Counted from the stretch's first letter, positions 1 through 6,142 are shown. The stretch: DNA of 8,267 bases from CAZXPG01 sp964643145 (GCA_964643145.1 CAZXPG010000066.1:1-8267), one strand, 5' to 3'. Program-made: numbers and translations. The notes: a model not told the origin generated them from the letters alone.

Positions 1-54
1 AGCATAGTCTGCTCACATTGCAACCTAACCAATTCTTGAACTGTGAGCAGTATA
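1..54 (+). repeat. 107-bp dispersed repeat, copy 1 (5' part outside the window)
   Basis: This matches the last 54 bases of the full copies at 4312-4418 and 5971-6077 almost exactly. It contains the inverted repeat CTGCTCACA (9-17) / TGTGAGCAG (42-50) and ends in CAGTATA (48-54), as the other copies do. It ends two bases before the ATG of the RutE-like gene. The frame LLTLQPNQFLNCEQY encoded by the repeat is open and continues in frame into that gene. The 5' end lies beyond the window, so its full length and any accompanying palindrome cannot be checked. Confidence 0.9.
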
Positions 55-56
55 TA

Positions 57-647
57 ATGGATACCCCACTTTCTGATACGGCACTGGATACAATTTTCCG
101 CGATGCCCGCACCTATAGTGCCTGGCAGGAAAAACAGGTGCCAGATACCTTGCTACACCAGCTCTATGACTTAGCTAAAATGGGGCCAACCTCAGCCAAT
201 TGCTGCCCGATGCGGTTGGTATTTGTGCGTTCTGAGGAAGCCAAAGCCAAGCTAAAGCCGTGTCTAGATGCAGGGAATGTTGATAAAACCATGCAAGCAC
301 CGGTGACGGCCATTATTGCCTATGACCTGGAATTTTATGATGAACTGTCTGTGCTGTTCCCGCATACGGATGCACGTTCCTGGTTTGCCGGAAATGCAGA
401 TTTTGCCCGTGAAGTGGCCTTCCGCAACGGCTCATTACAAGGGGCGTATCTGATAGTGGCGGCGCGTGCGTTGGGGCTTGATTGCGGGCCAATGTCAGGC
501 TTTGATAATACGAAGCTTGATGAGACATTCTTTGCTGGCACCAGTATTCGTTCCAACTTCCTGTGCAATCTGGGCTATGGTAAGCCGGAAACCTTGCATC
601 CGCGTAATCCGCGCCTCGATTTTGATACGGTATGCCGCATTGAATAA
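57..647 (+). CDS. rutE: RutE-type nitroreductase family protein (malonic semialdehyde reductase-like)
   Basis: This is a 196-residue FMN-dependent nitroreductase-fold protein. It closely resembles E. coli RutE, which reduces malonic semialdehyde to 3-hydroxypropionate in pyrimidine breakdown. Recognisable blocks are KMGPTSANCCPMR (41-53), FPHTDARSWF (101-110), the AFRNGSLQGAYLIVAARALGLDCGPMSGFD region (121-150) and the NLGYG segment (171-175). With the ATG at 57 the length equals that recalled for E. coli RutE (196), which supports this start. An in-frame TTG at 18 would add 13 residues encoded by the upstream repeat and is less likely. No strong Shine-Dalgarno is visible, only GAG in the repeat end. 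No other rut genes are in view, so the true substrate may differ and the symbol marks family only. Confidence 0.85.
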   Translation: MDTPLSDTALDTIFRDARTYSAWQEKQVPDTLLHQLYDLAKMGPTSANCCPMRLVFVRSEEAKAKLKPCLDAGNVDKTMQAPVTAIIAYDLEFYDELSVLFPHTDARSWFAGNADFAREVAFRNGSLQGAYLIVAARALGLDCGPMSGFDNTKLDETFFAGTSIRSNFLCNLGYGKPETLHPRNPRLDFDTVCRIE

Positions 648-658
648 CCTCAGTTTTG
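646..658 (+). repeat. Half-copy of the AACCTCAGTTTTG palindromic repeat
   Basis: AACCTCAGTTTTG matches one arm of the palindromes at 4216-4274 and 5898-5941. It overlaps the TAA stop of the RutE-like gene (645-647), and rarA starts 4 bases after it. The second arm is missing here, so no hairpin can form. Either the element decayed or was truncated, or the arm can exist alone. It sits just after a gene stop, like the copy at 5898. Confidence 0.65.
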
Positions 659-662
659 AATA

Positions 663-1985
663 ATGTCTGCTAGCCTGTTTCCTGAAGAAGAATCTGCCGC
701 AAACCGTGGGCCGGTGCCGTTGGCAGAGCGTTTACGCCCTCACAGGTTTGAAGATGTGGTGGGGCAGGCGCATCTTCTGCAAGAAGCTGGCCCACTCCAG
801 CGGATGCTGGAATCAGGCCGTATCAGCAGCCTGATTCTCTGGGGGCCACCTGGCTGTGGTAAAACCACCCTGGCGCGTATCCTGGCAGCGCAAAGTGGCA
901 TGGAGTTTGCCTCACTTTCTGCGGTGGTGAACGGTACTGCCGAACTGCGCACGCTTTTTGCTGAGGCGGAACTACGCCATAAAAAGGGGAGAGGAACGCT
1001 GCTGCTGGTCGATGAAATTCACCGGTTTAACCGTAGCCAGCAGGATGTGTTCCTGCCCTATATAGAAGCGGGTATCGTCACGCTGGTGGGGGCAACCACT
1101 GAAAATCCCTCCTTTGAACTAAATCCGGCACTGCTCTCACGCTGTCGGGTGTTGGTGCTACATGCGCTTTCGTTAGACGATATGGAAGGCTTGCTTATGC
1201 AGGCAGAAGGGCATTATGGGCGCGTATTGCCGGTGATGCCAGAAGCCCGTGCCGCCTTATGCGGCATGGCAGATGGTGATGGGCGTTATCTCCTTTCCTT
1301 ATGTGAAGAGCTCTTTCAGCTTAAACGCGGTACGCCACTTGACAGAGAGGCGTTAGGAAAGATACTCCATAAGCGGATGCCGCTTTATGATAAATCACAG
1401 GATAGCCATTATAACCTGATGAGTGCTTTGCATAAGTCACTCCGCGGTTCGGATGTTGATGCAGCACTATACTGGCTGGCACGTATGCTGGCAGGGGGGG
1501 AAGATCCGCTCTATATTGTCCGGCGGTTGGTGCGCTTTGCCGTGGAAGATATTGGCCTGGCAGATCCACAAGCAGTGGTGCAGGCACTCGCTGCCAAGGA
1601 TGCCTATGATTTTCTGGGTAGCCCAGAAGGCGAATTGGCGATTGCCCAGGCGGTAATATTCCTAGCAACCGCCCCAAAATCAAACGCTGCCTATCTGGCC
1701 TATAAAGCCTCGTGTAAGAGTGCGAAGCAGTATGGCTCATTACATCCCCCTAAGCATATACTGAATGCTCCTACCGCGTTGATGAAGGCGGAAGGTTACG
1801 GTAAAAACTATGCCTATGACCATGATACGGAAGCAGGCTTCTCAGGGCAGAATTATTTCCCGGAAACAATGGGGCGGCAATGCTATTACCAGCCGGTAGA
1901 GCGTGGCTTTGAGCGTGAGATTAAAAAACGCCTAGACTATTGGGAAAAATTGCGGCAACGCACTCACCAGAAAGGGGAAAGGTGA
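663..1985 (+). CDS. rarA: Replication-associated recombination protein A (RarA/MgsA, AAA+ ATPase)
   Basis: RarA is a cytoplasmic AAA+ ATPase of the clamp-loader/RuvB superfamily. It acts at stalled or collapsed replication forks and interacts with single-strand binding protein. The 440-residue product has Walker A GPPGCGKTT (61-69), Walker B LLLVDEIH (113-120), sensor 1 GATTENPSFELN (143-154) and the SRC arginine motif (159-161). The C-terminal tetramerisation region is typical, with HPPKHILNAPT followed by GYGKNYAYDHD and a final YYQPVERGFEREIKKRL stretch. Length matches the family. The ATG at 663 lies 15 bases after the upstream stop, so the two genes may be cotranscribed. No clear Shine-Dalgarno precedes it, because half of a palindromic repeat fills that gap. 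Confidence 0.96.
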   Translation: MSASLFPEEESAANRGPVPLAERLRPHRFEDVVGQAHLLQEAGPLQRMLESGRISSLILWGPPGCGKTTLARILAAQSGMEFASLSAVVNGTAELRTLFAEAELRHKKGRGTLLLVDEIHRFNRSQQDVFLPYIEAGIVTLVGATTENPSFELNPALLSRCRVLVLHALSLDDMEGLLMQAEGHYGRVLPVMPEARAALCGMADGDGRYLLSLCEELFQLKRGTPLDREALGKILHKRMPLYDKSQDSHYNLMSALHKSLRGSDVDAALYWLARMLAGGEDPLYIVRRLVRFAVEDIGLADPQAVVQALAAKDAYDFLGSPEGELAIAQAVIFLATAPKSNAAYLAYKASCKSAKQYGSLHPPKHILNAPTALMKAEGYGKNYAYDHDTEAGFSGQNYFPETMGRQCYYQPVERGFEREIKKRLDYWEKLRQRTHQKGER

Positions 1986-1989
1986 AATC

Positions 1990-2092
1990 TATCCACGAAA
2001 CCTGTGGATAAGTCGGTGTATAATAGGTGAACTATAACGGGGGAGTATTGGGATTGCGTGATTTTTTTGCATGTTGCACAAAAAATAGGCAA
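1990..2092 (+). repeat. 103-bp diverged repeat, copy A, with palindrome and TATAAT
   Basis: Aligned without gaps to 2306-2408, about 70 of 103 positions agree. Matches are concentrated at both ends and few in the middle. The left end is the palindrome TATCCAC (1990-1996), 7-base spacer, GTGGATA (2004-2010), followed by TATAAT at 2019-2024. The right end is AAAAAATAGGCAA. No good -35 hexamer lies 17 bases upstream of the TATAAT; the palindrome occupies that zone, as an operator or activator site would. It starts five bases after the rarA stop. Confidence 0.65.
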
Positions 2093-2305
2093 TTAGGTAA
2101 CCTATTGTATTATAGATATAATAAAATTTACTCACTATGTGCTGAGAGAAAAACTCGCGCTAATAGAAGCACTTAGGAAAAATCTTTTATCATGTGTACA
2201 ACATCAGCTACGCTAAAACTTCATTTATTGCGTGCAGGTGTTTTTTAGTGTCGATATAAAAACGCGATTGCATTATAGCAGCAACTGGTAAAGAAATGGT
2301 AAAGC

Positions 2306-2408
2306 TATCCACAAAACCGGTGGATAACTCAGTGTATAATGCTGGGATGAGTCGTGGCTCATATTGAAATATCTTATATTTCTTGAAGTTTGCATAAAAA
2401 ATAGGCAA
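2306..2408 (+). repeat. 103-bp diverged repeat, copy B, likely nadK promoter region
   Basis: Same architecture as copy A: TATCCAC (2306-2312), 7-base spacer, GTGGATA (2320-2326), TATAAT (2335-2340) and terminal AAAAAATAGGCAA. The -10-like hexamer is about 110 bases upstream of the nadK start, so it is a plausible nadK promoter whose -35 zone is covered by the palindrome. That implies control by a protein binding TATCCAC-N7-GTGGATA. The similarity of each half-site to the DnaA box makes DnaA one candidate. Promoter activity is inferred. Confidence 0.6.
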
Positions 2409-2447
2409 ATTTATCGGGTGTTGATATCAATAGTATGAAGGTGTCAT

Positions 2448-3233
2448 GTGGATAAATATACGCAGATAGGATGTGTTGCGGATAAGACAGTAAAGGCCCA
2501 GGCCGCTTTTCGTGCCCTGACCCTACGCTATGGGTTGGTGGATATGGATCGGGTGGCTGGCCAGCCTGTGGATGTGATTGTGGTGCTGGGAGGGGATGGC
2601 TTCATGCTGCATAGCCTACACCGCTTTATGCATTATAGGGTGCCGCTCTACCCGATGAATTCGGGAACGGTGGGGTTTCTGATGAACCGCTATTCCGAAG
2701 ACGAGCTGCTCGAACGGCTGGAGTGGGCGGAACTGACCGAAATTGCACCGTTGCAAATGACGGCCACTGGCATTAATGGCGAGGAATACCGGGCATTGGC
2801 TGTGAATGAAGTGTCACTGCTGCGCGAGTCTAACCAGGCGGCTAAAATTGCTATCCATGTTGATAATGCTATCCGTATGCAGGAATTGGTGGCCGATGGG
2901 GTATTGGTGGCAACAGCGGCAGGCAGTAGTGCCTATAATCTTTCAGCCGGTGGGCCGATTATCCCGATAAGTGCTAATATCCTGGCACTAACGCCGATTA
3001 GCCCATTCCGTCCGCGCCGTTGGCATGGGGCATTGCTTCCCCATACGGCGGTGGTGCGTTTTGAGGTGATAACCCCCTATAAACGCCCCGTTAGTGCTAC
3101 TGCTGATTTTAACGAAGTGCGTGATGTTGCCTCTGTGGAAGTGCGGGAAGCAACAGGCCAGATGTTACAACTGTTATTTGACCCAGACCATAGTTTGGAA
3201 GAGCGTATTATCCGTGAGCAGTTTATCCCATGA
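2448..3233 (+). CDS. nadK: NAD kinase
   Basis: NAD kinase phosphorylates NAD+ to NADP+ with ATP or polyphosphate, the only route to NADP in most bacteria. The 261-residue product has the diagnostic GGDG (48-51) followed by FMLHSLH, then MNSGTVGFLMN (70-80), the NE pair (120-121), and the substrate loop DGVLVATAAGSSAYNLSAGGP (150-170). The LTPISPFRPRRWHGALLP block near 181-198 is typical of alphaproteobacterial forms. The start is GTG at 2448: GAAGGT at 2437-2442 is a good Shine-Dalgarno at the right distance. The ATG at 2446 is out of frame. A perfect DnaA-box complement (2447-2455) overlaps the start codon. It is preceded by a long regulatory spacer and followed by the tRNA-Phe promoter. Confidence 0.95.
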   Translation: MDKYTQIGCVADKTVKAQAAFRALTLRYGLVDMDRVAGQPVDVIVVLGGDGFMLHSLHRFMHYRVPLYPMNSGTVGFLMNRYSEDELLERLEWAELTEIAPLQMTATGINGEEYRALAVNEVSLLRESNQAAKIAIHVDNAIRMQELVADGVLVATAAGSSAYNLSAGGPIIPISANILALTPISPFRPRRWHGALLPHTAVVRFEVITPYKRPVSATADFNEVRDVASVEVREATGQMLQLLFDPDHSLEERIIREQFIP

Positions 3234-3262
3234 AAAAAATATGGCCTGATGCAACTCTGTGC

Positions 3263-3291
3263 TTGCACGTTTAGAAGTTTTCTTTTATAAG
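3263..3291 (+). promoter_or_regulatory. Sigma70-like promoter for tRNA-Phe
   Basis: TTGCAC (3263-3268), a 17-base spacer and TATAAG (3286-3291) give one good match to a sigma70-type promoter. Initiation would fall near 3298, leaving a leader of about 25 bases before the tRNA. It lies just after nadK, so the tRNA has its own promoter. The overlapping GTGC-TT-GCAC is too short to call a nadK terminator. Confidence 0.65.
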
Positions 3292-3322
3292 GTTCTGGCA
3301 TTCCTTCCTTTCGCATATAGAT

Positions 3323-3398
<76 letters not shown>

Positions 3399-3432
3399 TG
3401 TTTCTCTCCTCCCTCTGGTGTTGTAGCAAAAA

Positions 3433-4206
3433 ATGAAATCAAGATCTTTTGTGTCTCAGAGAGCGCAGCATCCGCTGGCTTCAACATTTGGTGCAATGAA
3501 CAGTCATGTTCTATCCAGAAAGGGTAGTATTTCTCCCACCAAGCAAAAAAGCCAATATCATTCCCCCGCAGTATTGCGGCAGTGTTTTGAAGAGAGTAGC
3601 GAGGACGGCATCAGTGATCTTGATGCGGCACTAGCACTGCTAAGCAATGCACCTTATCCGCGCTATGATTTTCAGAACAAGGATGGGAATACGCCCGTGA
3701 TGGTGTTGCTACACCATAAAAAAGATGTAGAGGCGGCGCAGTTATATTTTGCCACCACGGTTGTACTCCATGATCTCTCCAATAACAAAGGGGAGCGGCT
3801 CGTGCATCTGGTTGCACGTCGGGGGGTGATCCGTATATTGCACGACTTACAGGAAAAGGGTGCAGATATGAAGACAGTAACCAAAGAGGGCTATTCTGCT
3901 CTCCATATTGCGGTGCAAGAGAACTATGCTGCTATAGCGGAGTGGCTGCTGAATACGGTAGGAATTTCTTCGACACTGCAGGATAATCACGGAAAAACTG
4001 CCAGTGATTATGCATTTAGCTATTCAATGAAACAGCTATTTAGTCCACTACCCATGACACCAGAGGGTGCTGATATCGAAAACGATATGCAGCCACACGA
4101 ACCTGGCCCGGCGCGGCGGCGCAGCAGAAGTAAAAGCTTTGCGAGCTGGGAAGAAATGGTGGCTATCGCAAAAGAGAACGGTAAAGAGGAAGGCAACTTC
4201 CTATAG
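3433..4206 (+). CDS. Ankyrin-repeat protein with basic Arg/Ser tail
   Basis: The 257-residue protein has an unstructured-looking Ser/Lys-rich N-terminus (1-48) and a short helical segment (48-75). Ankyrin-like repeats follow at about 82-115 (KDGNTPVMVLLHH), 118-150 (KGERLVHLVARRG) and 151-184 (KEGYSALHIAVQENY), with a partial fourth at 185-203 (HGKTASDYAF). The C-terminus has a basic run ARRRSRSKSF (227-236) and a charged helix. No signal peptide, membrane segment or catalytic domain is seen. Ankyrin repeats bind proteins, and in host-associated bacteria such proteins are often secreted effectors; that role here is inference. The start is uncertain: ATG 3433 lacks a clear Shine-Dalgarno, and ATG 3496 is an alternative. 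A long palindrome follows immediately. Confidence 0.8.
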   Translation: MKSRSFVSQRAQHPLASTFGAMNSHVLSRKGSISPTKQKSQYHSPAVLRQCFEESSEDGISDLDAALALLSNAPYPRYDFQNKDGNTPVMVLLHHKKDVEAAQLYFATTVVLHDLSNNKGERLVHLVARRGVIRILHDLQEKGADMKTVTKEGYSALHIAVQENYAAIAEWLLNTVGISSTLQDNHGKTASDYAFSYSMKQLFSPLPMTPEGADIENDMQPHEPGPARRRSRSKSFASWEEMVAIAKENGKEEGNFL

Positions 4207-4215
4207 GGCAACCGC

Positions 4216-4274
4216 ACTATCATAACCTCAGTTTTGGATAAGCCGCGCTTATCCAAAACTGAGGTTATGATAGT
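4216..4274. repeat. Perfect palindrome, 28-bp arms and 3-base loop
   Basis: Arm 4216-4243 is perfectly complementary to 4247-4274 with only CGC (4244-4246) between. The core arm is AACCTCAGTTTTGGATAAGC, which recurs imperfectly at 5898-5941 and as a half-site at 646-658. It sits 9 bases after the ankyrin stop and 37 bases before the 107-bp repeat. As RNA it would be a very stable hairpin and may end transcription or protect 3' ends. Neither strand has the T-run expected of a canonical intrinsic terminator, so a palindromic mobile repeat is equally possible. Confidence 0.9.
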
Positions 4275-4311
4275 ATTGCCCGATTTCCTGATAGGTATTT
4301 TATCCTTTTTT

Positions 4312-4418
4312 CAGTATAGACCTTATTTTTGCGTTCCTGCTTTATGCAGCATTGCTTGCACTCAAGCATAGTCTGCTCACATTGCAACCTAACCAATTTT
4401 TGAACTGTGAGCAGTATA
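4312..4418 (+). repeat. 107-bp dispersed repeat, copy 2 (complete)
   Basis: It is bounded by CAGTATA at both ends (4312-4318, 4412-4418). It differs from copy 3 at about 7 of 107 positions, with no gaps. Internal structure: a small hairpin GCTTG-CACT-CAAGC, then the longer inverted repeat CTGCTCACA / TGTGAGCAG. A frame through the whole unit is open and encodes a hydrophobic segment followed by LLTLQPNQFLNCEQY; it stops at TAA 4443-4445. The opposite strand is also open across it, so coding status is uncertain. It lies 61 bases upstream of the Lpd-like gene. Confidence 0.92.
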
Positions 4419-4423
4419 GTGCA

Positions 4424-4460
4424 GAACGCAAGTGCCAATTGCCGTAAGTGTCTTGCGTTC
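4424..4460 (+). promoter_or_regulatory. Inverted repeat in the leader of the Lpd-like gene
   Basis: GAACGCAAG (4424-4432) is perfectly complementary to CTTGCGTTC (4452-4460), a 9-bp stem with a 19-base loop. It ends 8 bases before the strong Shine-Dalgarno AAGGAGG (4469-4475). The left arm can also pair with TTGCGTTC (4329-4336) inside the 107-bp repeat. Two mutually exclusive hairpins are therefore possible, which would suit attenuation or translational control. Function is inferred from geometry only. Confidence 0.5.
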
Positions 4461-4479
4461 ATTGTAATAAGGAGGCCTT

Positions 4480-5895
4480 ATGAAGAATAGCCAGGAAATG
4501 CAGGTGGATGTAGCCATTATCGGGGCGGGGAGTGCTGGCTTATGTGCTTGTTCTGAGGTTAAAAAAGTAACCGATAATTTTGTGCTGGTGCATGATGGTG
4601 ATTATGGCACTACCTGCGTTCGTACGGGCTGTATGCCCTTTGCTGCCTTTGCCCAGGCGATACATTTATATCATCAGCGTTATTTGTTGTGGGAACGGGG
4701 GATATCGGGTGCTGACCAACTCGCGTTGCACCTTCCTGCCTTGCTGGATTATGTGCGGAAGGTGCGTGAACATTTCTTGCATACTATCCGTGTTGCGACG
4801 GCGCATTATAAACCTCATCTCATAGAGGGTTTTGCCTCATTTATAGCCCCCACGATGCTACAGGTGGGTACTAGGCGCATACGGGCAAAAAAGATCATTA
4901 TAGCTACCGGATCAAGCCCGATTGTGCCAGAAGAATGGCAAGATTTTCAGGAATTTATCCTCACCTCAGATACCCTATTTGAGCAAAAAGACCTGCCACC
5001 CGTCATGGCGGTGATAGGGCTTAGTATGCTTGGTATGGAAATGGGGCAGGCACTCAGCCGCGCAGGGGTGGAGGTGAGTGGTTTTGATAGGGGGGAAACT
5101 ATAGGCAAATTAACCGATCCGGTGGTAAATAGCTATGTTTTTGACCATTGCAATACGGAAATGCCGCTGTGGCTTGGGCATAAGCTAGAGCTTTCCCGTA
5201 TGGACACGAAGATACAGGTGAAAGCCGGTAGTAAGAGCCTGCTTGTCGATAAGCTATTTATGGCACTGGGGCGCGCACCCAACCTGCACGGTATGGGGCT
5301 GGAGGCACTGGGCATTGTCGAGCGGGGAAAACTGACGGTACCATGTGACCCGCACACGATGCAGCTAGGTAATTTACCGATATATATAGCGGGTGATGTT
5401 GAGCGTGAGCGGCCTCTCCTTCATGAAGCCCAGGATGAGGGGCATATCGCCGGATATAATGCGGTGCATAGCCCAGCACTCCATTTTAAACGCCGCACCT
5501 TGTTGATGGTGGTGCATACCGATCCGGCTATTGTCATAGTAGGTGCTGCGTGGGAGAGTTTACCGCCTCATAGTTTCTATGTTGGTGAAACCAGGTTTGA
5601 AGAGCAGGGAACGGCCTCGCTGATGGGGGAGCCGGTAGGCATATTGCGTATTTACGCCCATAAAAATAGCAGCGTGCTGTTAGGTGCGGAGATGGTTGCC
5701 CCAGGTGGCGAGCATTTGGGGCATTTGCTTGCCTGGTTGATCGAACAGAAACGCACGGTGTTTGAAGCACTCTCTATGACATTCTATCATCCCGTCATCG
5801 AAGAATCACTACGCACGGCATTGCAAGAGTTGGCCGCTAAATTTCCTGAAGAAGCGGGCAAACACCCTATTGAACTGCAAGACTATGCAGCGTAA
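4480..5895 (+). CDS. Dihydrolipoamide dehydrogenase-like FAD/NAD(P) disulfide oxidoreductase
   Basis: The 471-residue class I pyridine nucleotide-disulfide oxidoreductase has the FAD motif GAGSAG (15-20) and the redox disulfide CVRTGC (C46, C51). It also has the NAD(P) Rossmann motif GLSMLGME (180-187), a second FAD motif AGD (304-306) and a C-terminal dimerisation domain. The catalytic pair is H437 and E442 in HPVIEE. It would pass electrons between NAD(P)H, FAD and a disulfide substrate. Two departures from classic Lpd are visible: the Rossmann motif has Ser182 in place of the middle Gly, and the usual PSK after the second Cys is PFA. No 2-oxoacid dehydrogenase genes are adjacent, so the substrate is open and I give no symbol. 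The start is firm: AAGGAGG lies 4 bases upstream. A 107-bp repeat and an inverted repeat precede it. Confidence 0.88.
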   Translation: MKNSQEMQVDVAIIGAGSAGLCACSEVKKVTDNFVLVHDGDYGTTCVRTGCMPFAAFAQAIHLYHQRYLLWERGISGADQLALHLPALLDYVRKVREHFLHTIRVATAHYKPHLIEGFASFIAPTMLQVGTRRIRAKKIIIATGSSPIVPEEWQDFQEFILTSDTLFEQKDLPPVMAVIGLSMLGMEMGQALSRAGVEVSGFDRGETIGKLTDPVVNSYVFDHCNTEMPLWLGHKLELSRMDTKIQVKAGSKSLLVDKLFMALGRAPNLHGMGLEALGIVERGKLTVPCDPHTMQLGNLPIYIAGDVERERPLLHEAQDEGHIAGYNAVHSPALHFKRRTLLMVVHTDPAIVIVGAAWESLPPHSFYVGETRFEEQGTASLMGEPVGILRIYAHKNSSVLLGAEMVAPGGEHLGHLLAWLIEQKRTVFEALSMTFYHPVIEESLRTALQELAAKFPEEAGKHPIELQDYAA

Positions 5896-5897
5896 TA

Positions 5898-5941
5898 TAA
5901 CCTCAGTTTTGGATAAGCACGGCTTTCCAAAACTGAGGTTA
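5898..5941. repeat. Palindromic repeat, second copy, arms slightly decayed
   Basis: The arm TAACCTCAGTTTTGGA (5898-5913) pairs with its complement at 5926-5941. After one bulged T (5914), AAGC (5915-5918) pairs with GCTT (5922-5925), leaving loop ACG. Relative to 4216-4274 one base is lost from the right arm and the outer bases differ. It starts 2 bases after the Lpd-like stop and precedes a 107-bp repeat by 29 bases, repeating the arrangement seen at 4216-4418. It may act as a 3'-end hairpin, but there is no T-run. Confidence 0.85.
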
Positions 5942-5956
5942 ATATACTGAAGCCAC

Positions 5957-6142
5957 GTGAAGAGTGTTTTCAGTATAGTCCTTATTTTTGCGTTCCTGCA
6001 GAATGCAGCATTGCTTGCACTCAAGCATAGACTGCTCACATTGCAACCTAACCAATTCTTGAACTATGAGCAGTATATTCCAATTCCCCTTATAAAAAGA
6101 GAGAACTATGGCACCTCCCCAATATTCGCGCCGTCGTACTAA
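5957..6142 (+). CDS. Possible small ORF encoded by the 107-bp repeat (61 aa)
   Basis: A GTG-started frame runs through the repeat. It gives a hydrophobic stretch of about 20 residues (FSIVLIFAFLQNAALLAL) followed by KHRLLTLQPNQFLNYEQY, then leaves the repeat and overlaps the first 35 bases of phaC in another frame. The same frame is open in copies 1 and 2, with a similar hydrophobic-then-polar pattern in copy 2. There is no strong Shine-Dalgarno, and copies 2 and 3 differ mostly by amino-acid-changing substitutions. It may be a leader peptide, a remnant of a gene end, or chance. Confidence 0.2.
   Translation: MKSVFSIVLIFAFLQNAALLALKHRLLTLQPNQFLNYEQYIPIPLIKRENYGTSPIFAPSY
5971..6077 (+). repeat. 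107-bp dispersed repeat, copy 3 (complete)
   Basis: It has CAGTATA at both ends (5971-5977, 6071-6077) and the same length as copy 2. The inverted repeat CTGCTCACA / TATGAGCAG has one change, from G to A in the right arm; on the opposite strand this leaves a G-T wobble pair. An additional inverted pair, TATACTGAA (5943-5951) and TTCAGTATA (5969-5977), brackets the short stretch before it. It ends 30 bases upstream of phaC and would lie in its leader. Confidence 0.92.

Larger units (their letters stand above)
1986..2447. other. 462-bp spacer with DnaA-box-like sites and two -10-like hexamers
   Basis: No credible gene lies here; the minus-strand frame across 2208-2408 matches nothing I recognise. 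The spacer carries two diverged 103-bp repeats (listed separately). TGTGGATAA at 2003-2011 is a perfect complement of the DnaA box TTATCCACA. Near matches are CTATCCACA (2305-2313), GGTGGATAA (2319-2327), and the two TGTGNATAA-like sites overlapping TATAAT at 2016-2024 and 2332-2340. Another perfect TGTGGATAA (2447-2455) overlaps the nadK start. The middle, about 2095-2130, is strongly AT-rich. A weak hairpin GTGCT (2139-2143) / AGCAC (2168-2172) is also possible. This could be a regulatory region for nadK, an origin-like locus, or both. Confidence 0.6.

Noticed and set aside
18..56. TTG start for the RutE-like protein, adding 13 residues
   Set aside because: These residues come from the dispersed repeat; starting at 57 gives 196 residues, the length recalled for E. 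coli RutE.
1321..1740. 139-codon minus-strand ORF inside rarA
   Set aside because: It lies wholly antisense to a well-supported gene and has no recognisable domain.
2208..2408. 66-codon minus-strand ORF in the rarA-nadK spacer
   Set aside because: It crosses repeat copy B and its TATAAT and matches no family I know; low confidence as a gene.
4216..4274. Canonical intrinsic terminator
   Set aside because: The hairpin is very strong but neither strand has a following T-run, and the perfect 28-bp arms exceed usual terminators. Listed as a palindromic repeat.
4265..4462. 65-codon minus-strand ORF through the 107-bp repeat and the palindrome arm
   Set aside because: The frame is open in copy 3 too, but it has no ribosome site and is composed mostly of repeat sequence. 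Kept only as a caution on the + strand peptide.
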